Shown here piece by piece: positions 33,044 to 43,997 of a stretch of 50,813 nt of DNA (position 1 is the stretch's first letter; the number at the start of each line of letters is the position of its first letter). The stretch is taken from the NCBI GenBank assembly GCA_003598055.1, contig QZKI01000118.1:1-50813 (forward strand), in the 5' to 3' direction. This stretch comes from Candidatus Abyssobacteria bacterium SURF_17 (GTDB lineage: Bacteria > Abyssobacteria > SURF-5). The position numbers and the translations under genes are program-made. The notes beneath the pieces are model-generated. The model worked only from the letters and a program-made list of their open reading frames with translations, searched no databases and was not told where the DNA came from.

Positions 33044-33580
33044 ATGAGCGAAGCCAACGAGCGGCTCAAGGAACTCATCAGCGAGCAGCGGATTGCGGAA
33101 GCCGTCCAGCGGCTTGCAGCCGAAATTCGCCATGACGTGAAGGGAAGAACTCCCGTGCTCATCGGCGTCCTCAAGGGCGCATTTATGTTTATGGCCGACC
33201 TCGTCCGGGTGCTCGGCGAGCCCGTGGAGTTGGACTTCATTCGCATCTCGACGTACGGCAGGTCAGATTCACCCATTCGAGAACCAACCATCGCGTGCGA
33301 TATCACCCTCGACGTTAAGGGACGCGATGTGATTGTCGTGGAAGATATCGTCGATACGGGTTCCTCCTTGAATTACCTCGTAAAACATTTGGCTGCTCGC
33401 TGCCCGCGCAGTCTGAAAATTGCTGCATTGATAGATAAGCGCGGCCGCCGCCATTGCGAAGTCAAAGTGGATTACGTCGGGATACCCCTCGAATGCGGCT
33501 TCATCGTCGGCTACGGAATCGATTATGCAGAGCGATACCGCTACTTGCCCGCCATCTGCGAATTGAAAAAGAAAGAGTAA
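33044..33580 (+). CDS. hpt: Hypoxanthine phosphoribosyltransferase
   Basis: A 178-residue purine-salvage enzyme that joins hypoxanthine or guanine to PRPP. The PRPP-binding motif VVEDIVDTGSSL is near residue 100, VGVLKGAF-type sequence appears as IGVLKGAFMFMADL, and the flexible-loop ISTYG follows. YVGIPLECGFIVGYGIDY is the typical C-terminal block. The ATG at 33044 has AAAGG upstream; the frame is open to 32975 but that part is not conserved. The adenine deaminase gene follows by four bases, so the two form a purine-salvage operon: adenine is deaminated to hypoxanthine, which this enzyme then uses. Confidence 0.93.
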   Translation: MSEANERLKELISEQRIAEAVQRLAAEIRHDVKGRTPVLIGVLKGAFMFMADLVRVLGEPVELDFIRISTYGRSDSPIREPTIACDITLDVKGRDVIVVEDIVDTGSSLNYLVKHLAARCPRSLKIAALIDKRGRRHCEVKVDYVGIPLECGFIVGYGIDYAERYRYLPAICELKKKE

Positions 33581-33584
33581 CCAA

Positions 33585-35333
33585 TTGAACCAGCCCGACG
33601 TCATGACGAACATGTTGGCGGTTGCCCGGGGCGAGGCGCCTTGCGATGTGCTCCTGAAACGAGCGCGTTTGCTCAATGTGTTCACGGGGGAAATCGAAGC
33701 CGAACAGGCAATCGCCATTTTCGCGGGCCGGTTTGCCGGTATCGGCGATTACGAAGAAGGACGCGAACTAGTCGACCTCGCGGGCTCCTTAGTGGCTCCC
33801 GGCTTCATCGACGGCCACATCCATCTCGAGAGCACCCATCTCACGCCGGCCGCATTCGCGAGTCTCGTGGTTCCTCGCGGCACCATGGCTATCGTCGCCG
33901 ACCCGCACGAAATCGTCAACGTCAAGGGTCTCGCCGGCTTGCGCTACATGATTGCCGCCACACACAACCTGCCTATCTCGGTCTACTTCATGGTTCCCTC
34001 GTGCGTGCCGGTCTCCGATTTCGAGACCTCAGGCGCATCCCTCTCTGCCGAAGACATCGCCGACGCGCTCCAGCTTGAGCGCGTCATCGGGCTGGCAGAG
34101 ATGATGAATTACCCGGGTGTGGTGCAGGGAGAGCCGGAAACGCTTGCGAAGCTCGCGGTCGCTCATCGAGCGGGAGTGCTCATTGACGGGCATTGCCCGG
34201 GTTTACATGGTCATTCGCTGAACGCATATATCGCCTCCGGTGTGCGAACCGACCATGAAACAACGAAGCTCGAAGAGGGTCGGGAAAAGCTGCGCCGAGG
34301 CATGTTTCTGATGATTCGTGAGGGTTCCAGCGAGAAGAACCTCGAGGCGCTGCTCCCGCTCGTCACCGGACACTCCGACGAGCGATGCATGTTCGTGAGC
34401 GACGATTGCTCACCCAACGACCTTGCACAATTGGGCCATATTGACCACATCGTCCGCAAAGCGATTCGCCTCGGATTGCCCGCAACGCGCGCCTACGCGC
34501 TCGCCACGATTAACCCGGCCCGCTATTTCCGGCTGCACGGATCAGGCGCAATTGCTCCCGGCTACAACGCCGATTTCATGGTGCTCGACAACATGGAGCA
34601 CGTACAGATAGCTGCGGTCTATCATGCCGGGAGAAAGGTCGCCGAGGCGGGACGACCGCTCTTTCAGCCTCCTGAGTTCGACGACTCCTCCATGCGCAAG
34701 AGTCTCCGCGTGAGCAATTTCTCGATTGAACGCCTGAGAATTTCCGCGAACACGCGCTCTGCTCGTGGCAGCTTCCCGGCCATCGAGATAATCCCCAAAC
34801 AGATTACAACGCGAAAGGTCGATGTAAAACCTCCCGAACGCGACGGGCTTCTATGGGCTGACCCGGCTAATGACCTGCTTAAACTGGCGGTTGTCGAGCG
34901 CCACGTCGGCACCGGCAATGTCGGACTCGGGTTCGTTCGAGGATTCGGCATCACGCACGGCGCCATTGCGTCCTCGGTAGCACATGATTCACACAACATC
35001 GTAGTCGCTGGCGCTTCGGATGAGGATATGTTCGCCGCCGTGAGTGAAATCATCGCTATGGGCGGCGGCATGGTCGCTGTCGCCGATGGTCAAGCTCTTG
35101 CACGGTTGCCTCTGCCGATTGCCGGACTCTTGTCAGATGCCTCTCCCAATACCGTCATCACTGCCTATGACCTCCTGGAGCGCAGCATCCGAACGCTCGG
35201 ATGCCGCCTTGCATCTCCCATGGCGACGCTCTCATTCCTTGCCCTGCCCGTGATTCCGGAGCTGCGGTTAACCGACAAGGGCCTCGTCGACGTCGTCAAT
35301 TTCCAGTTCCTGGACCTTTCAACCCGGGCCTAG
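33585..35333 (+). CDS. ade: Adenine deaminase
   Basis: A 582-residue amidohydrolase converting adenine to hypoxanthine and ammonia. The metal site starts with HIHLESTHLTP (near residue 76), followed by the family marks DPHEIVNVKG and DGHCPGLHG. The C-terminal half contains VERHVGTGNVGLGFVRGFG and SVAHDSHN, both specific for AdeC-type adenine deaminases. Length fits the family. The likely start is TTG at 33585, seven bases after GAAAGAG; ATG at 33603 is an alternative with no clear ribosome site. It lies four bases after hpt. Confidence 0.94.
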   Translation: MNQPDVMTNMLAVARGEAPCDVLLKRARLLNVFTGEIEAEQAIAIFAGRFAGIGDYEEGRELVDLAGSLVAPGFIDGHIHLESTHLTPAAFASLVVPRGTMAIVADPHEIVNVKGLAGLRYMIAATHNLPISVYFMVPSCVPVSDFETSGASLSAEDIADALQLERVIGLAEMMNYPGVVQGEPETLAKLAVAHRAGVLIDGHCPGLHGHSLNAYIASGVRTDHETTKLEEGREKLRRGMFLMIREGSSEKNLEALLPLVTGHSDERCMFVSDDCSPNDLAQLGHIDHIVRKAIRLGLPATRAYALATINPARYFRLHGSGAIAPGYNADFMVLDNMEHVQIAAVYHAGRKVAEAGRPLFQPPEFDDSSMRKSLRVSNFSIERLRISANTRSARGSFPAIEIIPKQITTRKVDVKPPERDGLLWADPANDLLKLAVVERHVGTGNVGLGFVRGFGITHGAIASSVAHDSHNIVVAGASDEDMFAAVSEIIAMGGGMVAVADGQALARLPLPIAGLLSDASPNTVITAYDLLERSIRTLGCRLASPMATLSFLALPVIPELRLTDKGLVDVVNFQFLDLSTRA

Positions 35334-35533
35334 GATTATATTCCCGAAATGACGTGTCGTCCGCCACTGATTCGCCCACAACGACTCGCATGCATAATTG
35401 GTAGTATCCCAATGTGTTAGATTAGCCCGGCGTTGCTGTTGCATTTTAGAGCGGTTATCAGGTCAAACTCTCAAATCGCGGAAACATGAATTCATAACCA
35501 ATTGACAACATTAGTGTTAAACAAATCTTGTTG

Positions 35534-35550
35534 TTGGCACCGGAATTGCT
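35534..35550 (+). promoter_or_regulatory. Sigma-54 (-24/-12) promoter of clpB
   Basis: TTGGCACCGGAATTGCT matches the sigma-54 consensus TGGCAC-N5-TTGC. GG (35536-35537) and GC (35548-35549) are separated by exactly 10 bases, as required. Transcription would start near 35561, about 30 bases before the clpB ATG. A TTGACA lies at 35502-35507 but no good sigma-70 -10 box follows at the right distance, and no CIRCE element is seen. Confidence 0.75.
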
Positions 35551-35592
35551 CAAATCAACGACTGAAATCCATGCGGCATACGGAGGATAACC

Positions 35593-38205
<2,613 letters not shown>

Positions 38206-38308
38206 ACCCAACCCATGGAATAAGGCAGTCGAGGCGTCTGTGGGTGAACCTCGTGTTCGCCCAAGTCCTGTCCAAAACAGAGAGTAACCGCGCATGAGCG
38301 CATTTTTT

Positions 38309-38381
38309 GGGCGCAATGAATCGCGCCCCTACAAGGATTTTGGCCCACACCCGTAAGGGCGCAATTCATTGCGCCCTTGCC
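38309..38381. repeat. Two palindromic GCGCAATGAAT/GCGCCC repeats
   Basis: GGGCGCAATGAATCGCGCCCCTACA (38309-38333) and its inverted relative with core GGGCGCAATTCATTGCGCCC (38357-38376) each form a hairpin and can also pair with each other. A third copy lies at 50771-50800. They lie in the 402-base gap between clpB and the FHA gene. The remaining gap has TGCCCTTACAGAAGTG (38535-38550) but no gene. Confidence 0.75.
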
Positions 38382-38607
38382 AGAAAACGGTATCCATACA
38401 CCGCGTTTGCCTCGGAATGCAAGTTGAGTAACCCCCACTGGTGCACGAGTCCATGGATCGCACACAACGGCTGATTCTCATTCATTTGCCGGCTCAACCG
38501 TATAGCCGAACGAGCTATCGCGGACAGAAGTGGGTTTGCCCTTACAGAAGTGTTGCGCGGATTTTTTTGAAGAGAGGGAATTATTCCTGCCGCCGATAAG
38601 CTATCTC

Positions 38608-39324
38608 TTACTGCTCCGAATGAAAAACGAACGTAGTTCTTCCCATCCGGACCTCGTCACTGTCGCAGAGCAGCGCCGACTCGATGCGCGCCCCGTTCAC
38701 GCGCGTGGGGGACAAAACAGCAAGGTTGGTGATCTGGTAGCCGTTCTCGAGCCGGGTGAGTATTGCGTGGCGACGCGCTGCTAGTAAGCCCTTGACCTTG
38801 ATGTCGCAATCGGGCGCTTTGCCAAATACGATATCACTCTTCTCGATAGGGATGAGCGGCGTTGTCTGTGTTCCCTCCTTGACTCGCAGGTGGGCCTTGC
38901 GCGCAGTGGTCACTTTTTTCTGAATCTTTTCCATCTTCTCCGGCTCGACGAACATCGTTCCGCGCCCAGATGTGTCCATATCGGGGCGTGCTTCGCCACT
39001 GCTTGCAAGCGCTGCGGCAATCTTGCCCTTACTCGAGTGAGTGTCAAAGATGACAATGTGCTTGCCGATGCCGATCTCATCGCCAAAATTCAGGGGTGTG
39101 GGCCCGCCTATTCGTTGTCCGTTGATGAACGTGCCGTTGTTGCTGTCGAGGTCGTTGACGGTGAATTCGCTTTCCTTTTTCTCGATGATAGCATGGTGTC
39201 TCGACACCGCGAGATTATCGATAACCACATCGCAATCATCCGCACGGCCGAGAATCATCTTGTCCTTGCTTATCTCATATGTTCCGACGACGTCACGCCC
39301 AAACATAAGCGTCAAGATGGCCAT
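38608..39324 (-). CDS. Protein with two FHA domains
   Basis: A 238-residue soluble protein. The first FHA domain is at about 3-95, with the phosphothreonine-binding pattern ILGRADDCDVVIDNLAVSRHHAII and NNGTFINGQRI. After a linker, a second, more degenerate FHA domain (about 145-236, IVFGKAPDCDIKVKGLLAARRHAIL and SPTRVNGARI) ends the protein. FHA domains bind phosphothreonine, so it should sense a Ser/Thr kinase product, but no kinase gene is nearby. It is divergent from a response-regulator gene. AGAGGAGTCG precedes the ATG. Confidence 0.9.
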   Translation of the reverse strand: MAILTLMFGRDVVGTYEISKDKMILGRADDCDVVIDNLAVSRHHAIIEKKESEFTVNDLDSNNGTFINGQRIGGPTPLNFGDEIGIGKHIVIFDTHSSKGKIAAALASSGEARPDMDTSGRGTMFVEPEKMEKIQKKVTTARKAHLRVKEGTQTTPLIPIEKSDIVFGKAPDCDIKVKGLLAARRHAILTRLENGYQITNLAVLSPTRVNGARIESALLCDSDEVRMGRTTFVFHSEQ

Positions 39325-39388
39325 TATCGACTCCTCTTGCAGAACGATAGCGAATTGCAGAACTCTTTGCCCGACAATTTGTTAACGA

Positions 39389-39418
39389 ATTATACCATAG
39401 CCTGTTCGAATTTTGCAA
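39389..39418 (-). promoter_or_regulatory. Promoter of the FHA-protein gene
   Basis: On the minus strand TTGCAA (39418-39413), an 18-base spacer and TATAAT (39394-39389) are seen. TGG precedes TATAAT, so it also fits an extended -10 element. The leader to the ATG at 39324 is about 55 bases. Confidence 0.65.
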
Positions 39419-39445
39419 CAGGTTTTTCGCCGACGCCGCCCACAT

Positions 39446-39474
39446 TTGACTTTGGCGCGTCCTTGGCCTATAAT
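39446..39474 (+). promoter_or_regulatory. Promoter for the small ORF / response-regulator transcript
   Basis: TTGACT at 39446-39451 and TATAAT at 39469-39474 are separated by 17 bases. Transcription would start near 39481, about 40 bases before the 40-codon ORF. It lies back to back with the FHA promoter, 27 bases between the -35 boxes. Confidence 0.75.
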
Positions 39475-39522
39475 TGTATCAAATCTAATTTCCTTACCTC
39501 AGTAGCTTCCCGGAGAGAAACA

Positions 39523-39645
39523 ATGGCACTGAGGTTCACAGGGGAAATTTGTAACAGGTTGTCCTTTCTCGCATCAACCGGAGAGGGGACAGCTTTTTTA
39601 TTTGTCCCGAGAAAGGTCTCAAATCACCACACATTGGGTCCGTGA
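39523..39645 (+). CDS. Possible 40-residue ORF coupled to the response regulator
   Basis: ATG at 39523 follows CGGAGAGAAACA. The 40-codon frame ends in TGA at 39643-39645, overlapping the GTG of the response regulator (GTGA). A good ribosome site plus the classic 4-base overlap favours real translation. The peptide (MALRFTGEICNRLSFLASTG...) has no motif I recognise. It includes a GGGGACAGCTTTTTTATTTG segment that resembles intergenic repeat sequence, which argues for chance. It could be a leader peptide or translational coupler. Confidence 0.45.
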   Translation: MALRFTGEICNRLSFLASTGEGTAFLFVPRKVSNHHTLGP

Positions 39646-40055
39646 ATGCAGGGTCATTGCCCATGCTTTCCAAAGGGTTAGCCAAGAGCGTCCTTGTGGT
39701 GGATGATGACGAGGCTGTCCTTGATTCAATGAAGGCCGTTCTCGAGCTTGCCGGATTCGACGTCAAGACGGTATGCGACGGAACAGAAGTCATTAAGACG
39801 ATGGGAAACCGCAGATATGACGTGTTGATTCTGGATGTAAACATGCCCAGAATTGATGGAGTCGAACTGTTTCAGGAAATCAAGAATTGCGAACAATATA
39901 GAGGCCTTCCGGTAGTATTCACGTCTGGATATCCGGTCTGGAGCGAGCCTGAAGAGGGAAGAAGGGAAATATTCAAGAAAGCAAATGCGTATCTACAGAA
40001 GCCTTTTAATATTGATGTACTCATGAAAACGGTCGAAAGGCTCGCGGGGAAATAA
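39642..40055 (+). CDS. CheY-like response regulator (receiver domain only)
   Basis: A 137-residue stand-alone receiver. The acidic triad DDDE, the phosphorylated aspartate in VLILDVNMPRIDG, the switch residue in VFTSGY and the lysine in LQKPF are all present. There is no output domain, so it works through a partner, as in CheY or a phosphorelay. The GTG at 39642 overlaps the upstream small ORF stop; an ATG at 39663 is the alternative. No histidine kinase gene is nearby. The divergent FHA-domain gene may be functionally linked. Confidence 0.9.
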   Translation: MNAGSLPMLSKGLAKSVLVVDDDEAVLDSMKAVLELAGFDVKTVCDGTEVIKTMGNRRYDVLILDVNMPRIDGVELFQEIKNCEQYRGLPVVFTSGYPVWSEPEEGRREIFKKANAYLQKPFNIDVLMKTVERLAGK

Positions 40056-40341
40056 GTGCCGCCAAACGGAAGAGCCTGTTGTGTCCCGCGGATTGCAGGC
40101 AGATATGAAAACAAATGGAACGCATCTACCCTCACGACGAGATCAGGCGCCATCCATCCAAATTCCATTAATCCACACCGCCAAGAGTAACAAATATCGA
40201 CCGTTCCGGGAGAAGCTTTTACGCGAAAATCGAATGGTCAACCTGTAACCATCCCGCTGCTTTCCGGCACGCTGAACGTGGCAAGAAAAGGATCAAGGAT
40301 GCGACAGGTCATTCCTCCTCATCTTGTCCCATCAGGGAGGC

Positions 40342-40369
40342 TTGCACGGCAAAGAAGAAATGTTATATT
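40342..40369 (+). promoter_or_regulatory. Candidate promoter of the molbindin gene
   Basis: TTGCAC at 40342-40347 and TATATT at 40364-40369 are 16 bases apart, followed by an A-rich run. The leader to the ATG at 40427 is about 50 bases. No gene is visible in the rest of the 40056-40426 gap. Confidence 0.45.
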
Positions 40370-40426
40370 TAAAAAAGCGGATAGGTGGCTTGAATCCAAA
40401 AGGATCTATTATCTGGAGGTGGATTC

Positions 40427-40636
40427 ATGAAGGTCAGTGCGAGAAATTTATTAAAGGGTAAGGTTTCGAAAGTAACAATGGGCGCGGTGAATGCCGAGGT
40501 CGAGGTCGAATTGGGTGACGGCCAGAAAGTTATTTCAATCATTACAATCAATTCTGTAAAGAAACTCGGATTGGAGGTTGGCAAGCAAGTATACGCAATG
40601 ATCAAGGCCTCCAGTGTCATGATAGCCGTCGAGTAA
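40427..40636 (+). CDS. Molbindin (Mop/TOBE-domain molybdate-binding protein)
   Basis: A 69-residue single Mop domain: KVSARNLLKGKVSKVTMGAV near the start and VGKQVYAMIKASSVMIAVE at the end, both typical. Such proteins assemble into hexamers that bind molybdate or tungstate in the cytoplasm, for storage or homeostasis. CTGGAGGTG precedes the ATG. No mod transport or molybdenum-cofactor genes lie beside it. Confidence 0.92.
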   Translation: MKVSARNLLKGKVSKVTMGAVNAEVEVELGDGQKVISIITINSVKKLGLEVGKQVYAMIKASSVMIAVE

Positions 40637-41069
40637 TACCAAGTCACGCTCATGTGGATTTGGCGGAAGTGAGAATTATTCCTGCATCCGGGAGAGGTAT
40701 ACGGTTTCCTCAGGAATTCCCCTTTTCAGGTTGCGCCGTCCGAAGTGATGCGCAGCTATCCTCTTTTCTTAAGCAGTTCTTTTCTTGCTCGGTTTGAGAA
40801 TCGAAAAACGTCAGAATCTCTTAGCGTATATGATATAATATCGCGTACTCTAGCATGCCTGAGGTCATTTGCCGGGTCTAGAACAAGGGAATTCCCAGCC
40901 GACGGAGGACAGAAATAAAGTTTTGCCCGTAATAAACGTGAGAGCTAGCGGCCTGTTGCCTGCCAGATTCGCCGGCGGATTGGCTTCCTCGTAAAGATAA
41001 TCCCTATCTGATGTGCGAGACCATCGACTAGTGCAGGGATAGACCCACACGGACCTTCTGACTATCAAA
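40637..41069. other. 433-base gap before the radical SAM gene
   Basis: No gene is apparent. The centre (about 40795-40845) is AT-rich and holds an extended -10 element. The last 200 bases could be a leader for the radical SAM gene; GACGGAGGACAG near 40900 looks like a ribosome site but is followed by no long frame. I cannot match it to a known riboswitch. Confidence 0.4.
40831..40839 (+). promoter_or_regulatory. Extended -10 promoter element
   Basis: TGATATAAT is a consensus extended -10 (TGn-TATAAT). No good -35 box lies upstream, which is common for this class. It would give a leader of about 225 bases to the radical SAM gene at 41070. Confidence 0.4.
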
Positions 41070-42008
41070 ATGGAAAAGCGCCCATACCCGGAAAACCATC
41101 CTACCAACATATGGATAGAACCCACAAATATCTGCAATCTGAGGTGTGACTTCTGCTTTCATTCCTGCGGGGTTATGACCCGAGACAAAGGAATGATGAG
41201 CTTTCAGGTCTTCAAGAGGATAATCGACGACGTAAAGCATTTCCAACCGAGGGTTGTGCTGCACCATTCGGGCGAATCCTTTTTGCATAAAGATTTGTTT
41301 GAATTCATTCATTATGCTAAAGAAGCACATCTGACTGTGGGGTTGACCACAAATGGAACGCTGCTCGCACGGGAAGATTTTCGCATCTTAAGCACAGGGA
41401 TAGACTCTCTCAATATATCACTAGGAGGCACAGGAGAGGAAGATTATCGGAGGGTGAGGACGGCAGATGACTTCGCGGTTGTTAAGGAAAACATCCTCAC
41501 GCTAGCATCAAGAAAGAGAGAATCCGGGGTCAAGATAAGGTTGTGCGTCAATGTTGTCTCAACCAAATACAATAAAGATAGTCTTGAAGACTTCAAAGAA
41601 GAGATTAGCTCGGTCGAAGGAATAGATGATGTCCTGGTCAGACGGCTGCTGAATTGGTCCGGAAGCGTAGATGTTCGAGACCTCTCCATGAATGATTCCA
41701 TGGATGTGGATAAGAAACGTAGACAGCACAGTTTGAGACGTAGATTGCGGCAAACGCTGGGCGGTCTTCGTCCCCGGAACTTGTGCAAAAGCGTGCATCA
41801 GTCGGCGGGAATTCTGTGGGATGGAACGATAGTACCCTGTTGCATCGATTTCAATGGCACTCTCGCACTCGGGAATATTGTTGATGGCCCCTTTCTCGAT
41901 ACATGGAACGGCAAAAAAATGGCACGCTTGAGGAAAATGTTGCGGTCAAGAAGGCTAACAAAAAATCATCCAATCTGTGGCCCATGTCGCTTTGGACCTC
42001 AAACGTGA
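41070..42008 (+). CDS. Radical SAM protein with SPASM-type C-terminus
   Basis: A 312-residue enzyme. The SAM-cluster motif is CNLRCDFC (about 22-29). A C-terminal cysteine set (LCKSVHQSAG, PCCIDFNG, then CGPC at the end) fits a SPASM or twitch domain binding extra 4Fe-4S clusters. Such proteins modify peptides or act as sulfatase-type maturases. GILWDGTIVPCC and LGNIVDGPFLDTWNG are typical of this group. No small precursor-peptide gene is evident beside it, so the substrate is unknown. The start has no good ribosome site. The GC content here is lower than in the surrounding genes, which hints at acquisition. Confidence 0.87.
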   Translation: MEKRPYPENHPTNIWIEPTNICNLRCDFCFHSCGVMTRDKGMMSFQVFKRIIDDVKHFQPRVVLHHSGESFLHKDLFEFIHYAKEAHLTVGLTTNGTLLAREDFRILSTGIDSLNISLGGTGEEDYRRVRTADDFAVVKENILTLASRKRESGVKIRLCVNVVSTKYNKDSLEDFKEEISSVEGIDDVLVRRLLNWSGSVDVRDLSMNDSMDVDKKRRQHSLRRRLRQTLGGLRPRNLCKSVHQSAGILWDGTIVPCCIDFNGTLALGNIVDGPFLDTWNGKKMARLRKMLRSRRLTKNHPICGPCRFGPQT

Positions 42009-42167
42009 ATACGTATCCGGGAGAATCATCCGGAGGCCGAAACGACAGCACTCAAGGCCGTCAATGATTCACACCTGGAAAAGCGACGGTCAACCAATTG
42101 TTCCCACCAATCTCACAACGGGCCTTACCTCGATCAAAGGCCGCTTCGTTGAAAGGCGCCCTTGCTT

Positions 42168-42977
42168 TCATCCAGGCTGTTGGCCCCGCTGTGATTTTCG
42201 TCTGAGCTTGCTAAGCAAGAGCTTCGATATTGTTCGATTTCGATTAACTGCCACCAGGAGACGGTTTCTAAGGCCGGGTATATAGGTCACCTTTCCCGTT
42301 TTGAGTGACCTGAGGGATGCAGCTACGATATCGTCTGCGGATGTCCACATGAATCTTGGGATCAAAGAGCGGTCGAGTTTCTCATACTCTGAGGTGTCGT
42401 GAAATTCGGTACGCGTGAATCCCGGACACAGCGCCTGGATTCTGACGCCCGTTCCCATTAGTTCACGTTGAAGGGCCTCAGAGAAGGTAATCAAGAAGGC
42501 TTTGGTCGCGCCGTAGGTGACGTTTCCCTGCATGGGAATGAACGCGCCCATCGAAGACACATTGATGATTACGCCGTTGCCCCGCGCAATCATTCCCGGC
42601 AAGGCGGCCCAGCATAGGCGCACGCTGGCCACTATATGAACATGGATCATGTCCATCTGACCTGCAATATCTATCTCGGAGAAATTACCGAACGTGCCGA
42701 AGCCCGCGTTATTGATCAGCATATCCAAGAATTCGATTTCACGAATGCGCTTTTCAACCCGTTCGATATCGGCAGACTTGGTCAAATCAGCCACGAGGAC
42801 TTCTGCAACTACTGCGTGATTTCGATGTAATTCTTCAGCGAGTATTGCCAGTCGCTCTTTGCGTCTGGCAACAAGGATAAGATTCTTGCCTTGGGCGGCC
42901 AACGCGCGAGCATACGCAGCGCCGATTCCACTGGAAGCTCCGGTTATCAGGGCGGCTCCATCTTCTTTGCTATTCAA
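42168..42977 (-). CDS. Short-chain dehydrogenase/reductase
   Basis: A 269-residue classical SDR oxidoreductase. TGASSGIG near residue 13 binds NAD(P), NNAGFG is the adenine-ring stabiliser, the catalytic serine is in INVSSMG and YGATK is the Tyr/Lys pair. The likely start is a TTG at 42977 with GGAGGGG upstream. The C-terminal basic tail is typical of membrane-associated, fatty-acyl-linked SDRs, so a lipid-like substrate is plausible. It is separated by 201 bases from the upstream ATC-hydrolase-like gene on the same strand. Confidence 0.9.
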   Translation of the reverse strand: MNSKEDGAALITGASSGIGAAYARALAAQGKNLILVARRKERLAILAEELHRNHAVVAEVLVADLTKSADIERVEKRIREIEFLDMLINNAGFGTFGNFSEIDIAGQMDMIHVHIVASVRLCWAALPGMIARGNGVIINVSSMGAFIPMQGNVTYGATKAFLITFSEALQRELMGTGVRIQALCPGFTRTEFHDTSEYEKLDRSLIPRFMWTSADDIVAASLRSLKTGKVTYIPGLRNRLLVAVNRNRTISKLLLSKLRRKSQRGQQPG

Positions 42978-43178
42978 AATATCCCCTCCAAATTGATCTG
43001 GGCTCCGAAATCGCTAACAAAAAAGATCCTTTTGGCAGCGAGGTGTGGTGAAGGTCAGGTAGCGTACGAACTTTGCCCTATCCTAGTATCTTTCAGTCCC
43101 CCTTTTCAAACCGGAGCCTCCCATCAAAGATTTCTTGCACGAAAATCCACTATATACATTGACAGACCTGTATCAAGA

Positions 43179-43868
43179 TTAACCGAATACGTCGTCAAGC
43201 GTGAATTCAGGCAGTGGACCTGATTGCCGACAGATAAACGTATAATCGCATTCCATCGGCTTGTCTTTGTACTCATCTTTCCCGCTCAGCACATGGGCGA
43301 TTGTATGGCTTCGCTTAAAGTCGGCACCCCACACATGGGCCTGCGCATAATCCTGATCACAATTCGCTGCTATGCACACCTCGACAAGGCCGTTTGCGTG
43401 ATAGTACTCCGCAATCGGGCAACGGAGACACTTTCGTATAACGATCTTGTTCTCAAAATCGATAGGTTCCAAGCGCCATTTGTATGGTTCACTGTTAAAG
43501 CCAAGGGGATCCAGAAGCCTTCCGGCCTGCAGCAAGCGCTCAAAAGGGTCTCGAGTGATTGCGCCTGCCATTTCCCACGTTTTCTTAAGCATCTTCTCAT
43601 AGAAAAACCAGTTGATATCATGCAAATGCCTCAGCGATGTTTCTTTTGGCAGTCCGGCTGCCTCAAGCGCCCGATACAGGGCCATGGAGAACGTGGCCCC
43701 CCGAAGCAAGCGCATCAAACCTTGTGAATACTTGTGTTCCATTGAAAGGGTCGGCAGAATGGTGTCGTACCTTTCCCACGCATCATCCAATATCTCTTTG
43801 ATCTTTGAATGGGGATAGCTGGCGAGGAGTACATTCTTGGCATGGGCAGAAATAACGTGGCGAATCAT
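43179..43868 (-). CDS. ATC hydrolase-like protein (L-2-amino-thiazoline-4-carboxylate hydrolase family)
   Basis: A 229-residue protein. The C-terminal half has a CPIAEYY block, CIAANCDQDYAQAHVWGADFKRSHT and a final CDYTFICR, which fit the L-2-amino-thiazoline-4-carboxylic acid hydrolase family. Most family members are uncharacterised, so the named reaction may not apply. Its ATG overlaps the stop of a 21-codon ORF (ATGA), and it has no strong ribosome site of its own, so it is probably translated by coupling. It follows the alpha/beta hydrolase gene in the TetR-controlled unit. Confidence 0.65.
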   Translation of the reverse strand: MIRHVISAHAKNVLLASYPHSKIKEILDDAWERYDTILPTLSMEHKYSQGLMRLLRGATFSMALYRALEAAGLPKETSLRHLHDINWFFYEKMLKKTWEMAGAITRDPFERLLQAGRLLDPLGFNSEPYKWRLEPIDFENKIVIRKCLRCPIAEYYHANGLVEVCIAANCDQDYAQAHVWGADFKRSHTIAHVLSGKDEYKDKPMECDYTFICRQSGPLPEFTLDDVFG

Positions 43869-43930
43869 GTTTTTTCTTCAATCTCTTCTTCGGCGTCAAG
43901 ATAGCGGTGGTTTAAGTTAATCAATGACAT
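43865..43930 (-). CDS. 21-residue mini-gene coupled to the ATC-hydrolase-like gene
   Basis: ATG at 43930 is preceded by a perfect AAGGAGGTCAC site. The 21 codons encode a peptide ending in the acidic run AEEEIEEKT and stop with TGA overlapping the next ATG (ATGA). The best ribosome site of this region therefore belongs to the mini-gene, and the downstream gene depends on it. It may be a translational coupler or a tiny protein in its own right. It lies 67 bases after the hydrolase stop. Confidence 0.6.
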   Translation of the reverse strand: MSLINLNHRYLDAEEEIEEKT

Positions 43931-43997
43931 GATGTGACCTCCTTCCTCCAAATACCGTTTCGACATGGCAGCAACGTACATTCATCCATATTCTTAT

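Noticed and set aside
35502-35530. Sigma-70 promoter for clpB starting at TTGACA
   Set aside because: No acceptable -10 box lies 16-18 bases downstream, while the sigma-54 element nearby is near perfect.
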